Shown here: positions 7,326 to 14,897 of the stretch, piece after piece | Position numbering within the stretch: position 1 is the first letter of the stretch | Layout: each line of letters starts with the position of its first letter | NCBI GenBank assembly: GCA_009702045.1 | Contig: WLIV01000028.1 | Span: forward strand, 1 to 43,260 | Length of the DNA: 43,260 nucleotides | From: Actinomycetota bacterium | Lineage (GTDB): Bacteria; Actinomycetota; Acidimicrobiia; Acidimicrobiales; Ilumatobacteraceae | Direction of reading: 5' to 3' | Notes under the pieces: generated by a model | The model's input: only the letters and a program-made list of their open reading frames with translations | What the model was told of the DNA's origin: nothing | Database searches by the model: none | Made by a program: the position numbers and the translations under genes

Positions 7326-8126
7326 TCAGGCCTGTCGGAGCTCGGTCACGGCTGCAGCAAGCTTCTCGGCAATGTCCTCAAGTGTCTCGGTGGCCGTGTT
7401 GAGTGCGACGATGTCAGCGAGCGACGGTGCGACTTCGAGGAGCCTCGTACGCGACAGGTTGTGCCAGATGGGCAGGATTAGCTGCTCCCCGTTCATCTGG
7501 CGGCCGACGATTCCGTCAAGCTCATACTGGGTCCAGGACTTCGTGAAGAACGTCGGGGACAGGATCACGACGGCGTAGCGGCTCTTGGCGATCGCCGCGT
7601 CGATTCCCTTGCGCAGGCTGTGGCCTACCTTCAGTTGGACCTCGTCGAGCCAGACGTTCAGCCCGCGGCCGACAAGCAGATCGTGCAGCGGCCGGGCGAC
7701 TTCGGCCTTGTCCTCGCTTGCGTGAGAGATAAACACGTCAATCCCTGGGTCGGTGTCATCCTCGTGGATCATTGCGAGGTTCCGACCGACATCAGTGATG
7801 GTGTGTGCCTGGGCCGGCCGATTCGAGTGTGCGGGTGCGGAAACGGCGGTCGGCAGACGGGCGGGTGCGCGGCGAACCTCAGCAGACGCTGAGACCTTTC
7901 CGCCGATGGGCTGCACTACGACGTGCCAGTGGCCGTCGCTCGGGACGACGAGCCGAAATGGCGAGCGCTTGACGAGTCCGCCGCCGTAACGGTACGACCG
8001 CCCAGCCTTGAATGCGGAGAGGTTCGACGGGTCGAGCAGGAGCACGTTTGACTCGACCCCTTTGAGAGTCACGATGATCTCATCGCCCCGCTGTAGGTTC
8101 GGGAAGTCGTAGTGGATGGAACTCAT
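7326..8126 (-). CDS. DUF1883-TIR domain protein, probable NAD-consuming defence effector
   Basis: A 266-residue protein. Residues 1-86 are a DUF1883 domain (IHYDFPNLQRGDEIIVTL, GGGLVKRSPFRL, GHWHVVV), a small beta module known to precede TIR domains. A Pro/Ala-rich linker of about 35 residues follows. The TIR domain (about 128-255) has DVFISHASEDK, WLDEVQLKVGHSLRKGI and the catalytic-type Glu at about 202 in SWTQYELDGIV. Bacterial TIR domains of this kind cleave NAD+ or make cyclic ADP-ribose products on phage infection. DUF1883 may sense the trigger; this is inference. The gene is a single unit with about 180 bases before the methyltransferase and 120 bases after the ABC-3C operon. Confidence 0.88.
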   Translation of the reverse strand: MSSIHYDFPNLQRGDEIIVTLKGVESNVLLLDPSNLSAFKAGRSYRYGGGLVKRSPFRLVVPSDGHWHVVVQPIGGKVSASAEVRRAPARLPTAVSAPAHSNRPAQAHTITDVGRNLAMIHEDDTDPGIDVFISHASEDKAEVARPLHDLLVGRGLNVWLDEVQLKVGHSLRKGIDAAIAKSRYAVVILSPTFFTKSWTQYELDGIVGRQMNGEQLILPIWHNLSRTRLLEVAPSLADIVALNTATETLEDIAEKLAAAVTELRQA

Positions 8127-8248
8127 GCGCTTCGCTCCTCGCCTGGGGGACAGCGGGAGGTGTCAGAAGTGTGCACCTGGTCCCCGCTTGAGACATCCTC
8201 GCGCGCAGGTGTGACGAAGATCGTCTGTCCGCTTTGCGTTGGCGTTAG

Positions 8249-10279
8249 TTAGGACGGCAAGGGCTTCAGAAGGAAGCCGTCGATAGAGATCAGGTTGTGC
8301 TGGACCCCTTCGAGCTTGCTTTCGAGTGAACGCGGATCCTCAGATGTTGCGAAGATGACTTGACCGCCACGGCTTGCGACAAGGGCTGCTTGGCGGAGAA
8401 GCGCCTCGAAGGAGACGTCTTTAGCGCTCTGCTGGCGCGGCTCGTCGAGGAGAAGTAATCGGGGATGGTTGGTCTCGTGGACACTCGAAACCTCCATCAA
8501 GCCAAGAAGGTAGGCCCAAATGACTCGGATGGAGTCCGACGCAGAGATGTCTGCCTCTAGGTCGAACTCGTCGCGCCGCGGGTGATAGTCGTCGCGTGAG
8601 ATCATCAAGTTCGCATCCAGGAAGGAACCAAAGTCGTACAGGCGAAGCTGATCTATGAACGACGTCTCAAGAGTCGCGAGTTTGGCAGCGTCGGTCTCCG
8701 ACAGCCGCTCCGCCGGAAGATCTGCCAGTTTGGCGCGAACCTCTAGAGCTGAGGAAGCGAGTGCCTCAAGGCGACTCTGGAACAGGAACCATCGCTCCTC
8801 GATCGCCACCAACCTCACGAGTTGCGCCTCACGACGAATGCGGCTGGCGATTGCCTCAACCGAAGGCGAGCCATTCGGGCCAACGAGCGATGTGCGCACG
8901 CTGCGGATCTGGCCCCGAACATCTGCCTCCTCCCGCATGTTTGCCGTAAGACGTTCACCCTTTGCCGCCATGGCGCGTGCGCTGTCCTCCTTCATCACGC
9001 GGAATAAGTCCAGTTGTTGGCTGAGATACATGACCGACTCATCTGGGGACAGTGCTGGCCCCGGCCCGAGTGCTACCAACGAGTCGGGCAGCAGTTGATG
9101 GCAGACCGGGCAAGCTTCATGCAGCTCCTCAAGAACGGGCGCACCCAATCGAACCAGAATGGCAGCGTCCCGGTGTTTGCGAAGGTCGTCCTCAAGGGCC
9201 TGAATCCGATCCTCAACAGCCGACAGCTCTGTCCGATGGCGAACCAAGTCTTCCCGGATCGCAGCGCTGGTCCTTCGTAGGGAGTCAGATCTCTCGGCCA
9301 GATCAGCGAGCCGACTCTCCAAGGCTGAGGAGTTCTCCGTGATCGCAGGAATCACGCTGCCGATGAGCGTTGCAACCTCCTGCCGCGCATTCTGGATTTG
9401 GTCGTCCAGGTCAATCCAGCCTGCCCCAACGCTGGCTGCGACGCGTGGGTCTGGGTTCGGAGGCCAAGCGACCGTGAGGTTCTTCGGCACGTTCAGCGTG
9501 ACGAGGCCCTCTCCGGTTAGCGACTCCTGGAACGCGTCGACTGATGCGCGCCACTCAAGCTGAAGTTCCGCATCGCGTGCCCGCAGGGTCTGGCGTTCCT
9601 GCTCGTACTTCCCGACATCAAGATTCAGCAGAAACTCGATGGATCGCCGTCGAACCTCGGTAACGCCTGAGAAATAGGGCATCTGCGCTTGGATGCCGCC
9701 CCACCCCCGTCGCTGCTCGACGAAGAGCAGAGGGAAGACCTGCTCCATGTACAAGGGAGCCAACTTGCCCTCCTTCGCTGGGAACAAGGGCATGGACCAA
9801 CCGATGAAGCGAGCCAGCCATTGCTGGTACCCAGCGGCACTCGACGCAGCACCGGCCCTGCCCACGTAGAGATTCTCGATTCGGTACTCGCCTGGGTCAG
9901 TGAGTGCCGGACCGTGCTCCAGCTGAATCAGGCCGACGTCAAACTGTTCATGTTTGACCCAGCGAGTGGCAGTAACAATCGCTCCGGAGCGGTTCTCAAA
10001 CTCAAGGGCAACCGAGGATGCCAGTACTGGTGTCTCAGCCTTGGTGAGAGGATCGAAAATGAGCCGGTCGCGCATGGCCGATGTCACTGCATTCGTGGGC
10101 TGAGCTGTAATCATGCGCTCAAGCCCCAATGCGAAGAGCATGCTCTTGACAGCGGTCGACTTGCCGCGGGAGTTGTCGGCCCTCAGCACGAACAGCCCAT
10201 CCCCGAACGCCAAGTCGGCCCCGAAGTCACCCCGGGCGGTGACGGCGCGAAGCCGTAGATGTCGGATCCTGAGACTCAT
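8249..10279 (-). CDS. ABC-3C system ATPase, Rad50/SMC-like with CxxC hook
   Basis: A 676-residue protein. Walker A is ADNSRGKST (about 34-42), an Asn/Ser-rich variant of GxxGxGKS. An ABC signature-like region is SASDSIRVIWAYLLGL (about 579-594), and Walker B is LLLLDEP (608-614). Two coiled-coil arms (about 295-375 and 415-460) flank ACPVC at 389-393, a zinc-hook-like turn as in Rad50. The domain order and small hook match the ATPase of ABC-three-component conflict systems described by Aravind and colleagues. Its ATG shares one base with the stop of the middle component (TGATG). It probably senses DNA or an invader structure and gates the effector; this role is inferred from the family. Confidence 0.85.
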   Translation of the reverse strand: MSLRIRHLRLRAVTARGDFGADLAFGDGLFVLRADNSRGKSTAVKSMLFALGLERMITAQPTNAVTSAMRDRLIFDPLTKAETPVLASSVALEFENRSGAIVTATRWVKHEQFDVGLIQLEHGPALTDPGEYRIENLYVGRAGAASSAAGYQQWLARFIGWSMPLFPAKEGKLAPLYMEQVFPLLFVEQRRGWGGIQAQMPYFSGVTEVRRRSIEFLLNLDVGKYEQERQTLRARDAELQLEWRASVDAFQESLTGEGLVTLNVPKNLTVAWPPNPDPRVAASVGAGWIDLDDQIQNARQEVATLIGSVIPAITENSSALESRLADLAERSDSLRRTSAAIREDLVRHRTELSAVEDRIQALEDDLRKHRDAAILVRLGAPVLEELHEACPVCHQLLPDSLVALGPGPALSPDESVMYLSQQLDLFRVMKEDSARAMAAKGERLTANMREEADVRGQIRSVRTSLVGPNGSPSVEAIASRIRREAQLVRLVAIEERWFLFQSRLEALASSALEVRAKLADLPAERLSETDAAKLATLETSFIDQLRLYDFGSFLDANLMISRDDYHPRRDEFDLEADISASDSIRVIWAYLLGLMEVSSVHETNHPRLLLLDEPRQQSAKDVSFEALLRQAALVASRGGQVIFATSEDPRSLESKLEGVQHNLISIDGFLLKPLPS

Positions 10280-10746
10280 CAGGCCCGTCCGCCCAACAGG
10301 CTTTCAACCATTGTTTGGGTCACCTTGTTCTTCATGCGGTCGAGCAGCGCTCGTTCTGTCGCAAGGGCGCCCGCGGCTTCGACAGCAACGACGACAGCGG
10401 TACCCGCCGGAAGCAGCCGGAAGGTGCCCGAGCGCTTGCGCTCCAGGTATCCGAGACCCGCAGACAGGTCGATGGCTCGATCCAGCGCAGGTTCGATTCG
10501 GACGATGGGTATGTCGGGAAGCAGCTCGCCGTCTCGGACACGTTCGAGGGCATGGAAGTTGCCGGAGCTGCGCACGGCCCAGTTCAGCACGTGGAGTGAC
10601 TTCCAGCTGGCTCCAGCTCCGTGACACCTTGAGACCAGAAGCAGCAGAAGCGCAACCTTTCGCTCAGTCCGGAGCTCTGCTGGGATGGGGTGAGGGCGCG
10701 CGCCGAAGCTGTACTCGGCATCCAGAAGGGCTTGCACGTCGCTCAT
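10279..10746 (-). CDS. ABC-3C middle component
   Basis: A 155-residue protein. The ATG at 10746 is chosen because it makes an ATGA overlap with the upstream effector gene; a start 13 codons further out would run deep into that gene. The sequence looks like a winged-helix protein: LRTERKVALLLLLVSRCHG, WKSLHVLNWAVRS, and LDRAIDLSAGLGYLERKRSGTFRLLPAG with a beta-hairpin wing. Length, position between a large effector gene and an SMC-like ATPase, and the helix-rich N-terminus fit the middle component of ABC-three-component systems, thought to bridge ATPase and effector. It has no catalytic motif that I can see. Confidence 0.75.
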   Translation of the reverse strand: MSDVQALLDAEYSFGARPHPIPAELRTERKVALLLLLVSRCHGAGASWKSLHVLNWAVRSSGNFHALERVRDGELLPDIPIVRIEPALDRAIDLSAGLGYLERKRSGTFRLLPAGTAVVVAVEAAGALATERALLDRMKNKVTQTMVESLLGGRA

Positions 10747-11846
10747 GCCGGCTCCCGAAACCTGAGCGGGCACCGCATAAGCCACTCGCTCACCTGCCCA
10801 CTCGCAAGTCGGGCTGCGTCCACCTGCCGCAGGCCGGGAACGTTGGCGAGCAGATCGTTCTGATAGCTCGCGATCAACTCGGAGACACGGTTCGCCGCCG
10901 GGTTCGATGATAGCAGGTTCTCAAGCTCAAGCTTTCGCTCGCAAAGGACTTGGCGCTCTTCGATGGCGGTTCGTGTGTGAGGCCATTCCTCAAGTTCCAG
11001 AAGAAGTTGCTCGCTCTCAAGGAAGTACCGAACCATGATGTCGCGCAGGGTCTCGCGGCCGCCAGTGTCCGTGAGTATCACCTCGATCTTGCGATCCAAG
11101 GTCGTGACGAGCTCCGGCTTCTCTGATTGGAACAACTGAGGGGCGGCCGCCTCTACCTGCGGGTCGGTCAACTCAAGTTCGGCGTAGCCACCGGCTACGA
11201 GCGCCCTGTACTCATCGGGGTAGTCGCGTGGTGTGACGATTCGAATCGCGAAGCGATCCGAGATGAAGGGAAGGCCAAAGCCCCGAACCTTCTGGGCGCG
11301 GTCTGCGGCATGAAACTGCAGCTCCGCAGCATGGAACTGAGGCACCATCAGAAAATAGAAATCGAGAAGAATCTGGTTACCTGCGAACAGCTTTGTGAGC
11401 TCCTTGCTGTAGGTCTTTAGCTTCCCTGTGTCCTGGGTCAACTTCCGCTTCTGTTTGTCGGTTCGCTGCCTGAGTGTGATCGAGTCCTGATCTGCGTAGC
11501 ACTGATACGCGATTCGGTCTGTGGAGAAGCCTTCAAGACCCCGATCGCCCCCCATCGTCGAAGGGAGGCGGATGAGATCCTTGGGCGCGTACCGACGTTG
11601 GAGCAAGCCCCAGCAAAGCTCCTCGAAATCCTCGCCCGCAGGCTGTGCTGCGATCCCATCAAGCCCGTCGATGTGGTCACAGTAGCGCCTACGCATCGCA
11701 GGGGGCACCAGTGCCGACCCACGCTGAGCCGCGCGAACCGCGGACTCACGCGCAGGCGGCTGAACCAGCCCGGGTTTGATGACTGGCTGGGGCTGCCCCT
11801 GGTTTGGCTGAGTCCTGTCGGGAGGCGGATGATGCCCTGAGGGCAT
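10743..11846 (-). CDS. ABC-3C effector with nuclease-like N-terminal domain
   Basis: A 367-residue reading frame; the first 50 residues are Pro/Gln rich and the true start may be a later Met (MRRRYCDHIDG at residue 51). The conserved part has GEDFEELCWGLLQRRY, then STMGGDRGLEGFSTDRIAYQCYADQ. This is the layout of a PD-(D/E)xK restriction-type fold (GDxGxDG then a hydrophobic strand with Q), but the usual Lys is not obvious. The second half is helical and likely the ABC-3C C-terminal domain that binds the partner proteins. It is first in a fully overlapping three-gene operon. The probable role is nucleic-acid attack once the ATPase is triggered; this is inferred from family and context. Confidence 0.7.
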   Translation of the reverse strand: MPSGHHPPPDRTQPNQGQPQPVIKPGLVQPPARESAVRAAQRGSALVPPAMRRRYCDHIDGLDGIAAQPAGEDFEELCWGLLQRRYAPKDLIRLPSTMGGDRGLEGFSTDRIAYQCYADQDSITLRQRTDKQKRKLTQDTGKLKTYSKELTKLFAGNQILLDFYFLMVPQFHAAELQFHAADRAQKVRGFGLPFISDRFAIRIVTPRDYPDEYRALVAGGYAELELTDPQVEAAAPQLFQSEKPELVTTLDRKIEVILTDTGGRETLRDIMVRYFLESEQLLLELEEWPHTRTAIEERQVLCERKLELENLLSSNPAANRVSELIASYQNDLLANVPGLRQVDAARLASGQVSEWLMRCPLRFREPA

Positions 11847-11847
11847 C
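11831..11847. other. Hairpin over the ABC-3C effector start
   Basis: GATGCCC and GGGCATC are perfect 7-base arms around TGA. The hairpin covers the first codon of the longest effector reading frame (ATG at 11846), and a GC-rich stretch follows. It could end transcription from the VRR-NUC gene that stops at 11901 or mask the first start codon. Without a T-run, either reading is weak. Confidence 0.3.
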
Positions 11848-11900
11848 CGGCCGCCGGGGCGGCGGTGCCTCTGAGCAAGAGCTTCATGACAATGGTGCGG

Positions 11901-12440
11901 TCAGCCCGGCGAGGTCAGCGGTCCCCATTCGACTACGGCGAGATCGAGCCGGTCGCCCAGCACCATGCGTGCGACGTCGGCGAAGCGATGCTGGTTGGCG
12001 CGTAGTCGGTCGGCTGATCGGGGTGTCTTCGCTTCGCGCATGGCGATTTGTCCGTCGGGGAAGCCAGCGAGCACATCAGGGAGGCCGCCGAGACGGTCGC
12101 CGTTGGCTGCACGCAGCTGGTCGATGAGTTCACCGACCGGGCCGGCAAGTGGTTGGCAGATCAGGTCGGCTCCGACGATGACGAACTTGCCCCACAGCTC
12201 GGTGAAGCAAGCCCAATCCGCTCCTTCGGCGAGGAGCTCACGGGCGATCGCTACGCCTACTGGCATCACTTCGCCGTCGAGATTGACGTAGTACTCAAAC
12301 TGGCCGTCGGACTCGGGGGCGTCGCGCCAATGTTCGCCGGGGGTGAGTCGGTAGGTCATGCGATAGTTGGCACGGTCGGCGACATCCCAGTCGCGTTCGA
12401 TGAGTCTGACCTCGGCGTTGCCGTACCGGATCGTGCGCAT
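11901..12440 (-). CDS. VRR-NUC-like PD-(D/E)xK nuclease, stand-alone
   Basis: A 179-residue protein. The C-terminal third reads GLPDVLAGFPDG, then AMREAKTPRSADRLRANQHRF and LAVVEWG. The order PD...(R)EAK...DRL-x-NQ is the core of VRR-NUC domains, a restriction-fold nuclease family found in phage and mobile elements. Asp of PD, Glu and Lys of EAK would be the metal-binding set. The first 100 residues are not recognised: they contain charged beta-type segments (EVRLIERDWDVADRANYRMTYRL) and may be a binding module. The gene lies upstream of the ABC-3C operon on the same strand, 54 bases from the longest effector start, so the two may be co-transcribed. Confidence 0.65.
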   Translation of the reverse strand: MRTIRYGNAEVRLIERDWDVADRANYRMTYRLTPGEHWRDAPESDGQFEYYVNLDGEVMPVGVAIARELLAEGADWACFTELWGKFVIVGADLICQPLAGPVGELIDQLRAANGDRLGGLPDVLAGFPDGQIAMREAKTPRSADRLRANQHRFADVARMVLGDRLDLAVVEWGPLTSPG

Positions 12441-12616
12441 GCGGCCATTGTTGTCGACCCGCGGATGGAGCGGCGATCTTGATGTGAACTGGCCGACAGA
12501 ATCGTAGGGTCCCCGTGCCGCGCTCGGTGACCTACACCAGCCCCATCATCTCACCTGAGATCCGAAACGCCTGTTTGCGAGTTGACGCTCTGGCAGAACG
12601 ATGAGGACTCGGTTCC

Positions 12617-13966
12617 TCAGCGGCGCCGTGTTGGCGTGTGGGCGTCCCAGCCGTCCATGAACGGTGCGAGTTTGTCTGCTGTCGCGGTGGTAACGGCTCT
12701 CGGTCCGAAGTGCGCTGTTGCCGGTGGGTTGATGGCATCCGCATAGCCGAGTGCCCACTCGATCCACTCGGTCGTCGTCGGGTCGTCGGGGTGTGTGCGC
12801 TGCACCTCTTCGCAGTAGGCGCGGATCTCGCTCGCTTTGCGCCACCGGGCAACCTGGTCGGCGAGGACCTCGGCACGTCGATGCTCGTTGTACCGGGCGA
12901 GCGCGGCGACCTTCGCTTCCTCCCAGGCGATCTTCCGTTGCTCGGCCTCGCGTCGTTCGGCCAGAACCCGTTGCTCAACTTGGTAGGCGCGTACCTCGAT
13001 CTCCCACAACAGTTCACCGAGCGCGTCCTCGAGGGGCCGGTCCTGTCGATCTGTCCACTTCGACGGGCGGATGCTGCCGGCGTGGCCGAGCAGTTCAAGC
13101 TGCAGGCGTCCGGTCGCCTTGGCGTCGGTTTCGGATGGCGGTGACGTTCGGGCCCTGTTGATCGTCTTGTCGTAGTAGTTGCGGCGCTCCCAGTAGTGGG
13201 CGTTCGGCAGGCCTTCCTCGGTGACTCGGACCACTTCGGTGTGAGCGCCGATCTTGACGGTGAGGTGTCCGTCCTTGACGCCGGACCACTCGGTAGAGCC
13301 GTCGTACTCCTTTCGGTTCGCTACGAGCGCAACCTGGTGGCCTCGACGGCCGGCCTCTCCGATGAGCGCGTGGAGAATCCTGAGCATTCGGGGCATCTGC
13401 GCCTTGGAGACCTCGCGTCGCGCGGTCAGATCTCTGAACTCGCGCACGAGCGGGTCGAACTTCCCGACGACTTCGGGAACCTCCACGTGGCGGATCGGGC
13501 GAACGGCCGACTCGGGTGGTGTCACGAGCCGGATTTCCATCTCGGTCGACGAGACATTGATGACCTGAAGCCACGAGCCCGACGGGACCCTGCCGCGTTG
13601 CTGGGCGTTTCGGGCGCGTCGTTCGTAGTCGATGCCGCAGCGATCCCAGCCGGTGTGGCGGGGAACCCGAAGCGTGCCGCCAGCGGCGATCACGTCGTGG
13701 ACGAGCTGCTCGGTGACCGGACCGTTCGGTTGGCGAGGGATCGGTGGGTTCGGTCCTTCGAGGCTGGCCAGGTACTTCGTGCCAGCGTCGGTGATTCGTG
13801 CGGTCCACGTCGGTCCCCGGCCCGTGGTCACCACGAGCCCACGATTCCTCAGCGCTCCGGCGGAGATGCGGGCGAACTCACCTGGCGTCTCCTCAGGGGT
13901 GCATCCTCCGGCGATCCATCGGAGTACAGCGATCTGCTGTTCGTTCAACGTCTTGGGCTGGGCCAT
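12617..13966 (-). CDS. Conserved actinobacterial hypothetical with N-terminal winged helix and coiled coil
   Basis: About 449 residues from ATG 13966 (GTG 13975, with GAGG 4 bases upstream, is equally possible). Residues 1-70 form a winged-helix-like module (LNEQQIAVLRWIAGGC, RISAGALRNRGLV, TWTARITDAGTKYL). The next part (VTEQLVHDVIAAGGTLRVPR, REVSKAQMPRMLRILHALI) recalls a protein family common in Streptomyces and mycobacterial accessory regions, with no known function. Residues 330-400 are a long Arg/Glu/Ala-rich helix. No enzyme motif is visible. It is divergent from the gene at 14119 and upstream of the VRR-NUC gene on the same strand, 176 bases apart. Confidence 0.75.
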   Translation of the reverse strand: MAQPKTLNEQQIAVLRWIAGGCTPEETPGEFARISAGALRNRGLVVTTGRGPTWTARITDAGTKYLASLEGPNPPIPRQPNGPVTEQLVHDVIAAGGTLRVPRHTGWDRCGIDYERRARNAQQRGRVPSGSWLQVINVSSTEMEIRLVTPPESAVRPIRHVEVPEVVGKFDPLVREFRDLTARREVSKAQMPRMLRILHALIGEAGRRGHQVALVANRKEYDGSTEWSGVKDGHLTVKIGAHTEVVRVTEEGLPNAHYWERRNYYDKTINRARTSPPSETDAKATGRLQLELLGHAGSIRPSKWTDRQDRPLEDALGELLWEIEVRAYQVEQRVLAERREAEQRKIAWEEAKVAALARYNEHRRAEVLADQVARWRKASEIRAYCEEVQRTHPDDPTTTEWIEWALGYADAINPPATAHFGPRAVTTATADKLAPFMDGWDAHTPTRRR

Positions 13967-14068
13967 GACACCCACTTTGCCTCAGGTGCTTGAGGGGCCC
14001 GGTTCGTCAGCAGAGACCAACGAGATGGCCTGGCGCGGCGGAGGTCAGGACAAGGGACTTGCGCGTAG

Positions 14069-14100
14069 ATAGAACTTCTAGTACAAATAGAACAACTAGA
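14069..14100. promoter_or_regulatory. Operator-like repeats before the 14119 gene
   Basis: This is an AT-rich patch in a GC-rich region. TCTAGT (14077-14082) and ACTAGA (14095-14100) are perfect inverted arms. ATAGAAC occurs twice in direct orientation 18 bases apart (14069 and 14087). It lies 18 bases before a strong ribosome site (AAGGAGG) of the plus-strand gene. It is probably the operator and promoter of that gene or of the divergent pair; the regulator is unknown. Confidence 0.4.
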
Positions 14101-14118
14101 TGTTCATAAGGAGGAGCT

Positions 14119-14529
14119 GTGAGATTCATCGTTGGTGGAAGACCGCTTGAGCTGACTGCCGAGCAGGTCATTCAAGCTATGGCCGGCGTACACCCCGAGC
14201 CCTTCCGCGAGCACATAGTTCAGTTGCGCGAAACGGTCTTTCCCCCGAAGCAGGTTCTAGCTGTGGTCACCGGGTGGGACCGGTTGTCATTTACGACCAT
14301 GGAGGCGCAGCGGGTGCTCTCCAAGCTGGGATTCGTGTGCCAACGCGCCGGCACGCTCGACGACGGTCGGGGGGCCTGGTTGGCCGTGGAAGGCGAGGCA
14401 GCTGCGGACCGGTCACTGGACCAGCGGATCGCGCTTGTCGAAGCTGGACTCGCAACGGCGCAAGTTGCAATCGCTGGGCTTCACGCTCGACTACGCGAGC
14501 TGGAGAACCGAGGATCGAGCGCTTCGTAG
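14119..14529 (+). CDS. Conserved hypothetical protein, SCO5918-like
   Basis: A 136-residue protein starting at GTG 14119 behind a near-perfect AAGGAGG. The N-terminal 75 residues are well ordered: MRFIVGGRPLELT, VIQAMAGVHPEPFREHIV, FPPKQVLAVVTGWDRLSFTTMEA and RVLSKLGF. This matches my memory of an uncharacterised actinobacterial family (SCO5918-like) in which a VTGWDR-SFTT-EA-RVL-LGF block is conserved, probably a small nucleic-acid-binding fold. The C-terminal 40 residues are one amphipathic helix (QRIALVEAGLATAQVAIAGL), likely a dimerising coil. No function is known. It is divergent from the hypothetical gene at 13966 and precedes the CBASS operon by about 370 bases. Confidence 0.7.
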   Translation: MRFIVGGRPLELTAEQVIQAMAGVHPEPFREHIVQLRETVFPPKQVLAVVTGWDRLSFTTMEAQRVLSKLGFVCQRAGTLDDGRGAWLAVEGEAAADRSLDQRIALVEAGLATAQVAIAGLHARLRELENRGSSAS

Positions 14530-14603
14530 CCGTCGCAGTTCTGTGCCCGCCCCGGCGGCCGGCCTTCTGGCTGCGTCATCGCCGTAACAGATCGAGGTCA
14601 TCA

Positions 14604-14633
14604 TTGACAGCGATGTAACTACAGTGCTGTAAT
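14604..14633 (+). promoter_or_regulatory. Strong sigma-70-type promoter of the CBASS operon with overlapping dyad
   Basis: TTGACA (14604-14609) and TGTAAT (14628-14633) are separated by 18 bases, an unusually good promoter for this GC-rich window. TACAG-TG-CTGTA overlaps the -10 region, so a repressor could sit there. The promoter is about 265 bases upstream of the CD-NTase start, leaving a long leader. Confidence 0.6.
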
Positions 14634-14726
14634 CTCAACTCCCCCCTCGCGAATCAGGTCGACCGGTTGTGGCCAGGTTCCCGTTCTTGCGCACGTAAGG
14701 AGCATTTTTCAGATTCAACCGAGCGG

Positions 14727-14760
14727 CGTCGAGGTGCCCCCTGCCAGGGGCACTCCGACG
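14727..14760 (+). other. Long hairpin in the CBASS leader
   Basis: GGTGCCCC (14733-14740) pairs with GGGGCAC and neighbours (14747-14756) around a 6-base loop. The outer arms CGTCG and CGACG extend the stem to about 14 pairs with a G-T mismatch. It lies between the promoter at 14604 and the start at 14898. The rest of 14530-14897 holds no convincing ORF. It may be an attenuator or a stability element; nothing in the sequence decides this. Confidence 0.45.
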
Positions 14761-14897
14761 CCAGCCCGCGGAGCTGTGCAAACACAACCCCCGTTCAGGA
14801 ATGTGTTCTAGCACGGTCACTGCGGTCAATCCGTCATTGCGTCCATTCGGCGCAACCCGTGTGTCGGCGCCACGCCGACCGAAAGGAACCGTTCCTA

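Noticed and set aside
11438-11887. Alternative minus-strand frame at the 5' end of the ABC-3C effector
   Set aside because: Composition (Ser/Arg/Pro) is shadow-like, and the other frame carries the conserved FEELCWGLLQRRY and GDRGLEG segments.
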